64,000 nucleotides of DNA from Natronincola peptidivorans (GCF_900111615.1 NZ_FOHU01000010.1:1-64000); one strand, 5' to 3'; numbered from the stretch's first letter, positions 25,108 through 34,140 are shown. The notes: generated from the sequence alone by a model not told the origin. Numbers and translations: made by a program.

Positions 25108-26190
25108 TCAATTACTTCTTCTAACTCTCAACTCCGCCGCAGCATAAATAAGTAAAGGTAATATAAACTGAAAGGGTATAGCATAGTATCTATAAATATT
25201 TATAGCCCAATCAAACATTTCCATTACATTCCCATACAATAAAGATGCTAAACTCATCATGACTAATGTTACAGGCACAATAACGGATTTATGATCACTT
25301 AGGCTAAAAAAACTGGCTATGCCTTTACTTGCAACAAGGACACATATACTTACCTTAATAAGACCAAAAAAAGATAGTGCCACAGCTATTGTTATCTCAG
25401 TTCTCTCAAGTAATTCTCCTATGCCAATCAGCTTTGTTGCCGTATAGGTAGGAAAATATGTGATTTGTACTAAATCCACCCCCATAGTTAGGAGGTTTCT
25501 TAAGTTTGTTCCTAGCCCCAGCAGTCCAGATATAAGTAAGCCTATAAAAAATACTTTGTATATTTTTTCTTTTTCCTTAAGGGTATTGAATACGCCAATA
25601 AACAGAACAGCCTCTAAAAATGGGAAGGATAATACTGTAAATACACTACCCATCACCGGTTCCATCCCTTCAAATAGTACAGGTTTTAGATGATCAATAT
25701 TCATATTAGGAATAGAAAAAATCATATTATTTAAAAACAATATCAAGATAACTGGTAACATAAAAGAAGCCCATCGACCTATAGCTTCAATGCCGCTTTT
25801 ACAAAATACAATGATAGTCACCCCTGCAGCAATAATTGTAACAGTTTGAGGTGTATTGATAAAAGTTACAATTTGAACAAATTCAGAAAAGTTTCTAAAT
25901 ATCAATGCCCCCAAGTGGATTGCATACCAAATATAAAATAGGGTTATCATTCTGCCAAGAACTGCTCCAAATAGTTGATTTGCTATTGAATATAAATCTT
26001 TATCGGGAAAAAGGTAAAGGATCCTACCATATATGAAGTACATTGGAAGCGCTGCTGCCATTGCAAGCAAAAGAACAATCCATACATCCTGTTTAGCTTC
26101 AGCGCCTGGTGTCAAAACCAATGCAGTCCCCAACAGAAAAAAAATCAGAATAGATATGGCTTGTTTGGTTGTAATCAACTGTTTTCCCAT
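25108..26190 (-). CDS. gerB: spore germination permease, GerB type
   Basis: 360 residues with about ten membrane helices, of the endospore germination permease family (amino acid-polyamine-organocation superfamily). It starts QLITTKQAISILIFFLLGTALVLTPG, typical for GerAB/GerKB proteins, and contains GVDLVQITYFPTYTATKLIGIGELLERTE, the usual conserved loop. It sits in the inner spore membrane and binds a small germinant together with the A and C subunits. It is the last of four genes in the operon. The symbol denotes the subunit type; the germinant is not predictable. Confidence 0.93.
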   Translation of the reverse strand: MGKQLITTKQAISILIFFLLGTALVLTPGAEAKQDVWIVLLLAMAAALPMYFIYGRILYLFPDKDLYSIANQLFGAVLGRMITLFYIWYAIHLGALIFRNFSEFVQIVTFINTPQTVTIIAAGVTIIVFCKSGIEAIGRWASFMLPVILILFLNNMIFSIPNMNIDHLKPVLFEGMEPVMGSVFTVLSFPFLEAVLFIGVFNTLKEKEKIYKVFFIGLLISGLLGLGTNLRNLLTMGVDLVQITYFPTYTATKLIGIGELLERTEITIAVALSFFGLIKVSICVLVASKGIASFFSLSDHKSVIVPVTLVMMSLASLLYGNVMEMFDWAINIYRYYAIPFQFILPLLIYAAAELRVRRSN

Positions 26191-26215
26191 AGTTCATCCA
26201 CCTTTTCTTTTCATA

Positions 26216-26431
26216 CTATAAGCGAAAAACAAAAACTACCATTCTCTCTAAAGGGTCTGCTGGAGTGGGTAACTTTACATCAAGGATTAAAAGAACTTGA
26301 ATCATATAAGAAACAACCACCATAATTGAGTAAATCCAAAATAGTTTCCACTGTTTTTTTAAATAGATTGGTGTTAAATCAAATAGTATTAATATACTAT
26401 AAAATATAGTAACAATCGTTATTAAAGCCAT
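26216..26431 (-). CDS. small two-helix membrane protein of the germination operon
   Basis: 71 residues with two hydrophobic segments (about residues 2-19 and 30-50) separated by a short basic loop, and a C-terminal tail DVKLPTPADPLERMVVFVF. Similar small two-helix genes occur between gerC and gerB in many clostridial germination operons and are considered accessory receptor subunits. It starts seven bases after gerC, whose final codons supply an AGGTGA Shine-Dalgarno, and lies 25 bases before gerB. The tight spacing supports it as a real gene. Confidence 0.8.
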   Translation of the reverse strand: MALITIVTIFYSILILFDLTPIYLKKQWKLFWIYSIMVVVSYMIQVLLILDVKLPTPADPLERMVVFVFRL

Positions 26432-26437
26432 TTCCCA

Positions 26438-27595
26438 TTAGTCACCTACCTTAATAGTATTGGATAAAAGGTTTGTGTTTATTATATCTACCATTGTATC
26501 TACTTCTATTTCTAAATTAGCAAAAATGTTTTCCCAGTTTTCTTCTAATTTTCTCCAAAGCTGAGGATTTTGATTTTTGAGAATTTGGCCAAAACCAAAA
26601 ATATCACATTGGTAATCCCTTTGAACTTTTTTGATTAAAATCTCTATGTCTTTTCTTAGAGACGCTTCAAACAGTTTTTTTACATCATTAATACTTTCCT
26701 CACTGATACTATCACTGATGTCCCATTCATGTATAACTGCTTTTATATTGGTTTTTATTTCCATAACTACCTTTTCATTTTCATATCTATGCTGTATTTT
26801 TGTTTTATTTTCTTTGATACTTAATGATATATCAGATGCTGAAGCCTCTGAAGGATAAGACTCCACTAATACACCTCCTTTTATTTCATTAGTTATAAAT
26901 AGGTAAGTTTTTGCTTCTTCCCCATCTAAAAAACCTACCAAGCTATCCTTTTTAAACATTGCAAGGCCTGAGACTTCAGGAGTCTTTTCACCCTCTATTG
27001 TACTTAATCCTATGGTTGGTATAACAGTAGAGATCCCTGAAGCCATTACTTTATCTATCACTTCATAGACTTCATAATTAGGCGCTTTAGATAAATGTTG
27101 CTGTGCATTAAGCATTTCAACTATTTCAAAGGATAGAATTTTATTTGACGGAGTATCGTAGGGTAAAATATCACTTGCTTTGTTTTCTTTAGAAACTAAG
27201 ACCTTCATTGTCAATCTAGGTTCTTGACTCCTTATAATAGGTTCCAGTACTTTAACGATTCCCCCTCTAGCAATTTCTTCACTTAGGATTAGCACATCCG
27301 CATGGCTCCAGTAATACCTATCTGTAGAAATCTTAATAGCATTTCTGACTGCATCAAATACAGTTGATCCCTCTACTTGTACTACTCTAGAATCTGGTTG
27401 TACGTCTCCCCCCTGACTTTGTTCTAGATCAACAGTTTCTATAGTTACTAAGTAGTTATTTCCGCTGCCAGTATCTATTGCTAGCCCCGCCACAATGATT
27501 AAATCCTCAATCTCTACATAATCCCAACATCCAGTAAGTAAAAATATAATAACAAAAACCATGGTGATAACCTTAGCCTTTTTATTTCTTATCAA
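26438..27595 (-). CDS. gerC: spore germination lipoprotein, Ger(x)C family
   Basis: 385 residues from the preferred TTG at 27595. GGAGG lies eight bases upstream, inside the last codons of gerA, so the two genes overlap by 14 bases. The frame extends further (to 27637) but without a suitable ribosome binding site. The lipobox LLTGCWDYVEIEDL is the family hallmark. N-terminal and C-terminal Ger(x)C domains follow (about residues 20-190 and 200-385), the latter beginning with SGLAMFKKDSLVGFLDGEEA. It is lipid-anchored to the inner spore membrane as the C subunit of the germinant receptor. Confidence 0.93.
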   Translation of the reverse strand: MIRNKKAKVITMVFVIIFLLTGCWDYVEIEDLIIVAGLAIDTGSGNNYLVTIETVDLEQSQGGDVQPDSRVVQVEGSTVFDAVRNAIKISTDRYYWSHADVLILSEEIARGGIVKVLEPIIRSQEPRLTMKVLVSKENKASDILPYDTPSNKILSFEIVEMLNAQQHLSKAPNYEVYEVIDKVMASGISTVIPTIGLSTIEGEKTPEVSGLAMFKKDSLVGFLDGEEAKTYLFITNEIKGGVLVESYPSEASASDISLSIKENKTKIQHRYENEKVVMEIKTNIKAVIHEWDISDSISEESINDVKKLFEASLRKDIEILIKKVQRDYQCDIFGFGQILKNQNPQLWRKLEENWENIFANLEIEVDTMVDIINTNLLSNTIKVGD

Positions 27596-29135
27596 TTTTT
27601 CTTCCTCCGTCTCTTTGTCTCTGTAGGTTATTAACAAGCATAGATTTAGGTCTAAATTTCATATGCCACCAGGGTACCCTTATGGTGACATCCTGCAGCT
27701 CTTCATAATCTAATATGCTTGTGTAAGCCATATATTGTATTCCAAAGGAACGTATACTAAACAAATAAATTAAAACTAAGGAAATACCAAAGATAATGGC
27801 ATAAAGACCTAAAACGGCAGCTATTAGTAAAAACGCTAGCCTTAAAATTATAATTGTTCCTTGAAGTTTAGGAATCATAAGCCCTGTAATTCCAGACATA
27901 GCAACAATAATTACCATTGGTGCACTTACAAATCTAGCTTCCACAGCAGCCTGTCCAAGCACTAATGCTCCTACAATGCTTAAGGCTTGACCAATATAAT
28001 TTGGCATTCTTGTTCCCGTCTCTCTGAGAATTTCAAAAACAATTAATAACCCTAATATCTCCACTATTGAAGGGAATGGTATCCCTTGTCTAGCTGCTGA
28101 AATACTAAGTAACAAATTAGTTGGAATAAGCTCTTGATGATATGTAATTAGGGCTAAATAGGCGCCAGGTATACTCACGGTAATCATAAATGATACTATC
28201 CTTAATAATCTATTAAAAGAGGCAAAATAAAAATTTTCATAATAATCTTCGTTAGCCTGGAAAAATTCAATAAAGATATGAGGCAAGGTTAAAGCTATGG
28301 GTGTTCCATCTAATACTAGGGCAATCCGGCCCTCCAACAGCTTACCTGCTACCACATCTGGTCTTTCTGTATTACCAATTGTGTTAAAGATGGAATAGGG
28401 CGAATCCTTTATTAGCTCTTCTATATATCCTGTATCCAAGACCCCATCTATTTCTATAGCATCTAATCGTTTGTTTAACTCCTCTACTATTTTTTCGTTG
28501 GCGATTCCTTCTATAAAACAAATAAAAGCCTTTGTCTTCGTTTGCATTCCAAATGTTCTAGATTGAAATTTGAGATTAGGGTTTTTTATCTTTTTCCTGA
28601 TTAACATTTGGTTGGTCATTAATGATTCTGTAAAGCCTTCTCTTGGCCCCCTTATAACCTTCTCAGCTTCCGGCTCTTCTATGCTCCTGGTCTCTCCCCC
28701 TTGTGTATCTATTATTAATGCCTCGCTACAATTTTCAATCAATAGAACAGTTTCTCCGCTTAAAATAGCCTCCACAAGTTCTTCAATATTCCACGTCTCC
28801 TTTACAGTATGTACAATGATTGAGTAATTCTTCAATTCATCAATTATTGTTTCTGAAGTTTGGATTATGGAATTTCTAGTTATTGGCCATATAATTCCTT
28901 GATTAATGATTTCATCATCTACCATTCCTGCTATGAATACGATACAGCATTTCACTTGAGGATTTTGTTGGTTTGAAAAATGACGGAAGATTATCGATTC
29001 ATCATTATGAAATATTTCTTTGAATATTTTTACATTATGGTCTATAGAGTTAGAGAATTTGTATTCCTTTGAGTTAATAACATGAGGATCTCTAAACTTT
29101 ATCTTTTTACTATTTGAGGGTCTAATTCTAGACAT
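27582..29135 (-). CDS. gerA: spore germination receptor subunit A
   Basis: 517 residues. The N-terminal soluble domain (about residues 30-290) contains SRTFGMQTKTKAFICFIEGIAN and DGVLDTGYIEELIKDSPYSIFNTIGNTERPD, the standard GerA signature. The C-terminal half has four to five membrane helices and VEILGLLIVFEILRETGTRMP. A subunits oligomerise and are thought to form an ion channel on germinant binding. It is the first gene of the operon (A, C, small protein, B). AAGGATG precedes the ATG. I found no convincing sigma-G promoter. Confidence 0.95.
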   Translation of the reverse strand: MSRIRPSNSKKIKFRDPHVINSKEYKFSNSIDHNVKIFKEIFHNDESIIFRHFSNQQNPQVKCCIVFIAGMVDDEIINQGIIWPITRNSIIQTSETIIDELKNYSIIVHTVKETWNIEELVEAILSGETVLLIENCSEALIIDTQGGETRSIEEPEAEKVIRGPREGFTESLMTNQMLIRKKIKNPNLKFQSRTFGMQTKTKAFICFIEGIANEKIVEELNKRLDAIEIDGVLDTGYIEELIKDSPYSIFNTIGNTERPDVVAGKLLEGRIALVLDGTPIALTLPHIFIEFFQANEDYYENFYFASFNRLLRIVSFMITVSIPGAYLALITYHQELIPTNLLLSISAARQGIPFPSIVEILGLLIVFEILRETGTRMPNYIGQALSIVGALVLGQAAVEARFVSAPMVIIVAMSGITGLMIPKLQGTIIILRLAFLLIAAVLGLYAIIFGISLVLIYLFSIRSFGIQYMAYTSILDYEELQDVTIRVPWWHMKFRPKSMLVNNLQRQRDGGRKIDKK

Positions 29136-29222
29136 AAAATCATCCTTGTCTAATAATAGATAATTGGTTTCTTCTTATTATTAGTCAAAAGTTATAGTAT
29201 AATCCTTATTTCTTTTCGAAAG

Positions 29223-29266
29223 AAAAGTGTACTGTTCCTAAAATGATTAGGTAACAGTACACTTTT
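29223..29266. terminator. bidirectional terminator upstream of gerA
   Basis: AAAAGTGTACTGTT (29223-29236) pairs perfectly with AACAGTACACTTTT (29253-29266). T-rich tails exist on both sides (TTTTTAC on plus, TTTTCTTTC on minus). On the minus strand it would stop transcripts from the toxin-antitoxin operon before gerA. Confidence 0.8.
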
Positions 29267-29345
29267 TACATTATATATGAAAGCAATCAAATCTTTATCC
29301 ACAAGATGATTAAAGATTCAACCATATCTTTTTTAACCCTGCTTC

Positions 29346-29425
29346 CATTGATCTTTATTGTTAATCGCCGCCTGGGCTGCTGCTATGAAAATAGGCCACT
29401 CACCACTTCTTACTATTATGAGGAA
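29346..29425 (-). repeat. ppdK-tail repeat, copy A
   Basis: About 80 bases. On the minus strand one frame reads IIVRSGEWPIFIAAAQAAIN NKDQ. The 28-base part covering AAAQAAINN is identical to the 3' end of ppdK (35946-35973), while the part before it (GEWPIF) is shared with copies B and C but not with ppdK. No start codon or ribosome binding site, so it is not a gene. Confidence 0.75.
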
Positions 29426-29440
29426 CTTACGCTAATTAGA

Positions 29441-29860
29441 CTAACCATGAAAATACCGAATAATTTCCTTCATATATAATTTTAGATCTTTAAGATCCTC
29501 TGTAATAATTTTATAAACCATTCCCCGATCTATCTTCACATAGTCATGAACCAATATATTTCTAAAAGAAGCCATGTTCCCAATATTTTCTTTTAGTTTT
29601 AAAGATATAATTTCATTTTCATATAATATTTCAAACACATCTCTATTAGTTTCTGGTTTTCTGTATCTCATATCAGAAATGATATGGTTCCCAATATCTA
29701 TGGCACATTCTATAGATAAATGCAAAAACCTTTCGCTAGATCCATATATAAAAGGATCTTTTACATACTCAACTTCTGTATATTTTTTTATATTATCTAA
29801 AAAATGAATATATTCCTTTAGCTTATTTAATCTGGTCATTAATATATCTTGGTTTACCAC
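29441..29860 (-). CDS. hepT: HEPN-domain toxin, HepT/DUF86 family
   Basis: 139 residues, nearly all helical. The Rx4-6H active-site motif is RNILVHDYVKI, with the Tyr that antitoxins of this type modify in other systems. HepT proteins are RNases and form type VII toxin-antitoxin pairs with MNT nucleotidyltransferases. The GTG at 29860 (MVNQDILMTRLNKL) is favoured over a GTG at 29869 because GGTGAT lies just upstream and the resulting N-terminus fits the family; this choice is uncertain. The antitoxin gene lies immediately upstream, so the two are co-transcribed with the antitoxin first. Confidence 0.88.
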   Translation of the reverse strand: MVNQDILMTRLNKLKEYIHFLDNIKKYTEVEYVKDPFIYGSSERFLHLSIECAIDIGNHIISDMRYRKPETNRDVFEILYENEIISLKLKENIGNMASFRNILVHDYVKIDRGMVYKIITEDLKDLKLYMKEIIRYFHG

Positions 29861-29881
29861 TAATATCACCAGCTTTCTGAG

Positions 29882-30301
29882 TTAAATCTCTTTTTTTATT
29901 GCTTCTATCATAGCTTTATTATAAGCTTCTGCATAATATTGGAAGTCAAAGTATTCTCGTAAAACTAAAGATTCAAATTCTGCTCTTCTTTTACTTTCTT
30001 TTAAAAGAATCCCTTTCCTTACTACTTCATATTTAAGCAGTGGTGTAGCACTATTAAGGGATATAACATCTAGTTTCCTTTGAAAATACTTCATTCCCAT
30101 ATCAACTATATTTCCTTTAATTATGACTTCCTTCTTAGATTCATATTTTTCTTGAAACATAATCGCAATATCAATATCACTTTCTTTATTATATTTTTCT
30201 GTAGCAAATGATCCAAATAAATAAACAAACTCTATAGGATATTGCTTGTTAATTTGATCTAGAAATTCACCTAGTTTTTCTAGCAGACCCTCTTTTCCCA
30301 T
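29882..30301 (-). CDS. mntA: MNT-domain nucleotidyltransferase antitoxin
   Basis: 139 residues. The minimal nucleotidyltransferase motif GS-x10-DxD is intact (GSFATEKYNKESDID). In characterised pairs such proteins neutralise HepT by attaching AMP units to its Tyr. The ATG at 30301 is preferred over longer alternatives because AGGGTGG lies just upstream. The C-terminal region (RAEFESLVLREYFDFQYYAE) is typical of HEPN-linked MNT proteins. The pair sits beside other debris (hsdM fragment, repeats), consistent with a horizontally acquired defence patch. Confidence 0.88.
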   Translation of the reverse strand: MGKEGLLEKLGEFLDQINKQYPIEFVYLFGSFATEKYNKESDIDIAIMFQEKYESKKEVIIKGNIVDMGMKYFQRKLDVISLNSATPLLKYEVVRKGILLKESKRRAEFESLVLREYFDFQYYAEAYNKAMIEAIKKEI

Positions 30302-30377
30302 AGTGCCACCCTTTCTTTCATGCATCAGAATTAGCAAAAATCAACTTCTAGGTATTTTGCTACCTATAACCCTAATT

Positions 30378-30551
30378 TTATTCAAGATACTTCGCCATTA
30401 GTGTCTCTACTTCCTTTATTTCAACTTAAATATTGCTGATATTTTCCTTTACTGAATTCATATCCACTGGCTCTTCTTCTTCAAAAGTGTCTACATATCT
30501 TGAGATATTTAAATTTTTCTCTTCAATCTCTGATAGAACCTTATTTATCTC
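30378..30551 (-). pseudogene. 3' fragment of a type I restriction methylase gene (hsdM)
   Basis: On the minus strand, EINKVLSEIEEKNLNISRYV DTFEEEEPVDM continues to a stop and then VEIKEVETLMAKYLE and a second stop at 30378. This is the recognisable C-terminal end of HsdM, the DNA methylase of type I restriction systems (consensus NISRYVDTFEEEE). The rest of hsdM, hsdS and hsdR are absent. The preceding sequence (to about 30600) is weakly protein-like in shifted frames. Confidence 0.75.
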
Positions 30552-30743
30552 TTATCCAATTTCAATTCCTCTGCTTGATATTCAGGAACACACCTTGTAT
30601 GTATCATCATTTTATCACTATATATACAAACATACAAACTTTAACAATTGTATCTTCTTGAAAAGAACATACCACAGGGACGTTTTGCTTACCTCTAGTG
30701 TCAAAGAGGTAGTGATCATCAAAGGTCCTCTTGGCCTACCAAA

Positions 30744-30782
30744 AAGGGTATCGTCTTCTAAATAATAAATGACAATACCCTT
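30744..30782 (-). terminator. terminator-like hairpin
   Basis: AAGGGTATCGTC pairs with GACAATACCCTT with one mismatch. On the minus strand TTTTTGG follows. It may end transcripts from the M28 peptidase gene (stop 31012). Confidence 0.6.
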
Positions 30783-30840
30783 ACTTTATTTTATATTTAA
30801 ACTATCAAACCATTTGTATATAAAGTTTTTGAGCTTTAGC

Positions 30841-30944
30841 CATGTAGTTTTAAGCTCTATTTCAATTGGTCCTTGTTGTTAATCGCCGCCTGGGCTGCTG
30901 CTAACAAAATAGACCAATCACCATTTTTTGCTATTATGGAACAC
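30841..30944 (-). repeat. ppdK-tail repeat, copy B
   Basis: About 104 bases. On the minus strand a frame reads SIIAKNGDWSILLAAAQAAI then NNKDQLK and stop. From the AAAQAA codons to about 16 bases past the stop it matches the 3' end and flank of ppdK (35911-35975) with few mismatches. Upstream of that point it matches copies A and C instead. This is the longest copy. Confidence 0.8.
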
Positions 30945-31011
30945 TTTTAATCAAGTTCATATTATAGAATTAATCAAAAATTTAAACCTTTTTTCACTTG
31001 AAGACACACCA

Positions 31012-32226
31012 TCAAAAGATATTACTGATAATATCCTTTAAAGCTTTAACCAAGTCACATAACAGCTCTATATTCACATTGTTCATTGTATCCTTTGGCG
31101 TATGTGTAATGTTCATAACAACATCTCTCACATTTGATGATGTCACGGCTATACAGGGAACACCCTTCTGGAGAAACATAGAATGATCCCCTTCGTACCA
31201 TTTTTCTCCCTTGACAAGGGTTTTATATTTATCAAGACTTATCATTGCCTCTTTTTTCTGATCATCTCGTAGATTATAAAATGAAACTGCTGTTTTTGAA
31301 TCCTTATGTCCTGCTCCATCAATATTGATCACCATTTTAATATCTTGGAAATCTCCATTATTTTGCTTTAAATATAGCATTTGTCCTGGTACTGAATAAT
31401 AATCTTCACCATTAAAGGCTACAAATTCAATGTCATTAGATGCCTTATAATCTCTTAGCTGTTCAGCCAGCGCCATTAATACAGCTACCCCCGTTGCGTT
31501 ATCTAATGCCCCTGGAGTATTTTTCTTAGTATCGATATGTGCACATAGTACTACTCGCCCTTTCCCCTCACCCTTTTTCCTTGCAACTACATTATAACCT
31601 TTAGCAGGATTTCTTTTTGATTCAATAGTCAATTCAACTTTTAGTCCATTTAACTTTATAAGCTTCTCTCCATCTATGTCTTTCATATAAACAGATGGTA
31701 TATCAAAATCTCCATCTTCAAATATAGGAAAAGGATGCAAACAAACTGATACACTCTTTACACAACCAGTAACACAAATAATTGCCTTAGGGTTTTTCTC
31801 TTCTAATAAAGATATCATCTGTTTGTGCTCCTCTGGATTGTAAAAAATAAAGTTCTTAGGCATAATCTGTTCTTGCGTTAATTCTTTATGAATTAGCAAT
31901 ATTTTCTCATGAGCATCCACTGTTCTTAGTTCCTCTAGGGTAGATACAACCACTAATTCTGCATTAATATCACAGGGTAATGAAAATGGACTTGCAAATG
32001 CCTCATACTGCTCCTCTCCAGTTCTTAGGTATACTTTACCACATTCCCAGTCGATACAATCAAAACCATCCTTCTTCAAATCGTAGCCAAGGGATTTCAT
32101 AATGATATAAAAGTAATCTACAGCCTGATTATTTCCACTACTTCCTACACTTCGCTCATCTATTTCCAAGGTTAGCTTTTTTAAATATGAATCAATTAAT
32201 TCTTTACCCGTAACACTTGATTCCAA
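31012..32226 (-). CDS. M28-family zinc aminopeptidase
   Basis: 404 residues. The two-zinc site of M28 peptidases is visible: His in LCAHIDTKKNTPGALDNATG with the bridging Asp, Glu pair in FNGEDYY, Asp in INIDGAG and His in ITHTPKDT. An insert resembling a PA domain lies at about residues 100-200. No signal peptide, so it appears cytoplasmic. The start is a TTG with GGAGG eight bases upstream. It probably forms one transcript with the MerR-like gene and the kinase-like gene upstream. The substrate is unknown. Confidence 0.88.
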   Translation of the reverse strand: MESSVTGKELIDSYLKKLTLEIDERSVGSSGNNQAVDYFYIIMKSLGYDLKKDGFDCIDWECGKVYLRTGEEQYEAFASPFSLPCDINAELVVVSTLEELRTVDAHEKILLIHKELTQEQIMPKNFIFYNPEEHKQMISLLEEKNPKAIICVTGCVKSVSVCLHPFPIFEDGDFDIPSVYMKDIDGEKLIKLNGLKVELTIESKRNPAKGYNVVARKKGEGKGRVVLCAHIDTKKNTPGALDNATGVAVLMALAEQLRDYKASNDIEFVAFNGEDYYSVPGQMLYLKQNNGDFQDIKMVINIDGAGHKDSKTAVSFYNLRDDQKKEAMISLDKYKTLVKGEKWYEGDHSMFLQKGVPCIAVTSSNVRDVVMNITHTPKDTMNNVNIELLCDLVKALKDIISNIF

Positions 32227-32279
32227 TGACTACACCTCCAAGACTTACACAAAATTCACTGGGTTAATATTTGTTTTAC

Positions 32280-33041
32280 TTAGGGAATTCTAGGTTCCTT
32301 TGACTCAATCATCATTTCAAGTTGTACAATTACTTCCTCAGCGTTCTCTATAGTTTCTATTAATGTTGTTATCCACCGATCAGTAGCACTAATTATGTCT
32401 TCTTCTAAAGATGGAGTATCAATTATTTCTTTAACATCACTGACCTTTCCCTCATCAATATATTTAAACATACGAAGTATAGACATCATACTATAATTAG
32501 CATTTCTTAGAGTACGGATGACTTTTAGACGTCTAATTTCATATGCACCATACATTCTATAGTTATTATTTGGACTCCTAGGAACCTTAATTAGTCCATT
32601 TCTTTCCCAATCTCTTAGAACATCTATGGAGATATTTAGTAGGTTAGCAACATCTTTTCTCTTCATATAAGTTTCTTCCCCTACTGTTACTTCATCTTTT
32701 AGCCATTTGTATATTATTTCTAATGCTTCTTCAGCTTTAGTCAGTTCCTTTTGTATATGAATCCTATAGTCATAGGCCATATTTAAAGCCTTTTGTAGGT
32801 CTCCCTGTGCTCCAGTCTTTACAATGTCCGTAGCTAGATTCCGTATGTTACCCTCTATAAAGTTACACCTTAGGGCTATTCTGGCAAGTCTCATCTGCTC
32901 TAAATGGTCTTCTGTATAGAGGCGGTACCCTTTACAGTTTCTAGGAACAGGTTGTAGCAACTTCCATTTTTCATATAACCTTACTGTATTGGGATGAACG
33001 CAAACCAGTTCGGCAATCTCTGACGTCTTATAATACTTCAT
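32280..33041 (-). CDS. regulator with two MerR-type helix-turn-helix domains
   Basis: 253 residues. The first MerR HTH (about residues 1-70) reads KYYKTSEIAELVCVHPNTVRLYEKWKLLQPVPR. A second (about 125-195) reads MKRKDVANLLNISIDVLRDWERNGLIKVPRSPNNNYRMYG. A helical linker of about 50 residues separates them and a helical tail follows. Classic MerR proteins carry one HTH and dimerise through a coiled coil. A tandem arrangement could bind as a monomer or contact two half-sites (inference). AAGGAGG precedes the ATG. It lies between a P-loop kinase gene and the peptidase gene on the same strand. Confidence 0.88.
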   Translation of the reverse strand: MKYYKTSEIAELVCVHPNTVRLYEKWKLLQPVPRNCKGYRLYTEDHLEQMRLARIALRCNFIEGNIRNLATDIVKTGAQGDLQKALNMAYDYRIHIQKELTKAEEALEIIYKWLKDEVTVGEETYMKRKDVANLLNISIDVLRDWERNGLIKVPRSPNNNYRMYGAYEIRRLKVIRTLRNANYSMMSILRMFKYIDEGKVSDVKEIIDTPSLEEDIISATDRWITTLIETIENAEEVIVQLEMMIESKEPRIP

Positions 33042-33093
33042 GATAAAACCTCCTTACAGAATCTCATTTGTAAACAGATACTTCATAGTAATC

Positions 33094-33786
33094 TCATGTA
33101 ATTTTTTTTAAAAATAAGGTTGTAATTTCATTAGCCATGTCGTCAACAGTAGTTTTATCTTCTCTATAGAATATTTTTATTCCATTTTCCCTGCACTCTG
33201 TTTCTATTTGCCGATTCATTAAGATATTGGTGTCTAAAAACTTACTCCACTTTTCCTGGGGTGATGGTAGCTGTAAAATCATTTCTTTCATTGGCTGCCT
33301 CTCTTTACAATCCTCCCATATTCTAATGCAAAGGTCATCTTCAACCTTGATACAGCATATTTGATGTGTATCTAGCACTCTGGCAAGCATTGCTGGGTTT
33401 GTTATGCCTCCATCTACTAATATAGCTTGGTCCTTATCTATTTTCTGTATATCTTCACAAAATAAGTTCAATTGTTCAGCAGTTGCAGCAATATTAAATT
33501 GATTATTTTCTTCCCATGAAGAAAAAGAAAGGGCCCAGTCCAATGGATTTTCAGCAAAAAACCATGCCCAATTGGCTGGATGTAATTCCTTGGAATACCG
33601 TTTAATATACTTGCCAAAGATATATTCATCCATGTTGTAGTATAATAATCCAGATGTTTGAGCAATTGCTTTGCTAACTGTACTTTTTCCTGAACAGGAA
33701 CCCCCAACAATCCAAAATATATTTTTTCGATTTTTTAGTACCTTGCGGGCTTCATTCAATAAATTTTCATTAAGATGATATCTCAC
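33094..33786 (-). CDS. P-loop kinase-like protein
   Basis: 230 residues. The Walker A motif GGSCSGKST (about residues 28-36) and an AILVDGG strand fit a small-molecule or nucleotide kinase of the AAA_33/zeta-like group. A conserved YYNMDEY follows Walker A, a typical substrate-site position. The start is GTG 33786 with GGAGGG upstream. It is first in the run with the MerR-like and M28 genes. I do not recognise a specific subfamily; the substrate is unknown. Confidence 0.72.
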   Translation of the reverse strand: MRYHLNENLLNEARKVLKNRKNIFWIVGGSCSGKSTVSKAIAQTSGLLYYNMDEYIFGKYIKRYSKELHPANWAWFFAENPLDWALSFSSWEENNQFNIAATAEQLNLFCEDIQKIDKDQAILVDGGITNPAMLARVLDTHQICCIKVEDDLCIRIWEDCKERQPMKEMILQLPSPQEKWSKFLDTNILMNRQIETECRENGIKIFYREDKTTVDDMANEITTLFLKKIT

Positions 33787-33935
33787 AAATAGACCCTCCT
33801 CTTATATATTTACCAACTATCTTATTATACCTTTATATGAAACCCCGGTGACTTACTGGAGGGTGAAAAAAACGTAGTCATTTGTATATAATAAATTCCA
33901 ATCTGAATACATTTCTATGTAAGATATTAATAAAA

Positions 33936-33983
33936 TAGGGTATTAAGCTTAAAATCATTAATGAAATCAAGCTCAATACCCTA
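33936..33983. terminator. bidirectional terminator hairpin
   Basis: TAGGGTATTAAGCTT (33936-33950) pairs with AAGCTCAATACCCTA (33969-33983) with one mismatch. The plus side is followed by CAGTTTTTAT and the minus side by TTTTATTAAT. It lies between the VOC gene and the kinase gene, both minus strand. Confidence 0.75.
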
Positions 33984-34090
33984 CAGTTTTTATATTATAG
34001 TCCATTTTAGGCTTTTAGACTATTTGTTTTATTGTTTTTATTAATATTTGTTAATCCCAACACTTTTGTTATCATATACCGACTCTATAG

Positions 34091-34140
34091 AGAGTAATCA
34101 TTTTTGCGTATACGTCTAAGTTCGTGTGTATACGTCTCCA
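34091..34140. repeat. period-20 direct repeat of GTATACGTCT
   Basis: GTATACGTCT occurs at 34108-34117 and 34128-34137, exactly 20 bases apart, each containing the palindrome GTATAC. A CTCTATAGAG palindrome lies just before (near 34083). The neighbourhood has further GACGT/ACGTC words and adjoins repeat copy C. The function is unknown. Confidence 0.5.

Noticed and set aside
27596-27637. Longer N-terminus for gerC starting at a TTG at 27637
   Set aside because: No Shine-Dalgarno there; the TTG at 27595 has GGAGG at the right distance and gives a normal lipoprotein signal peptide.
29346-29425. Small protein gene in repeat copy A (and the matching frames in copies B and C)
   Set aside because: No start codon with a ribosome binding site. 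The open frame is short and explained by similarity to the ppdK end.
30433-30765. Plus-strand open frame of 110 codons
   Set aside because: It has no ribosome binding site or recognisable domain and overlaps, on the opposite strand, the hsdM remnant and a hairpin.
33468-33710. Minus-strand 80-codon frame
   Set aside because: It lies fully inside the P-loop kinase gene in another frame.
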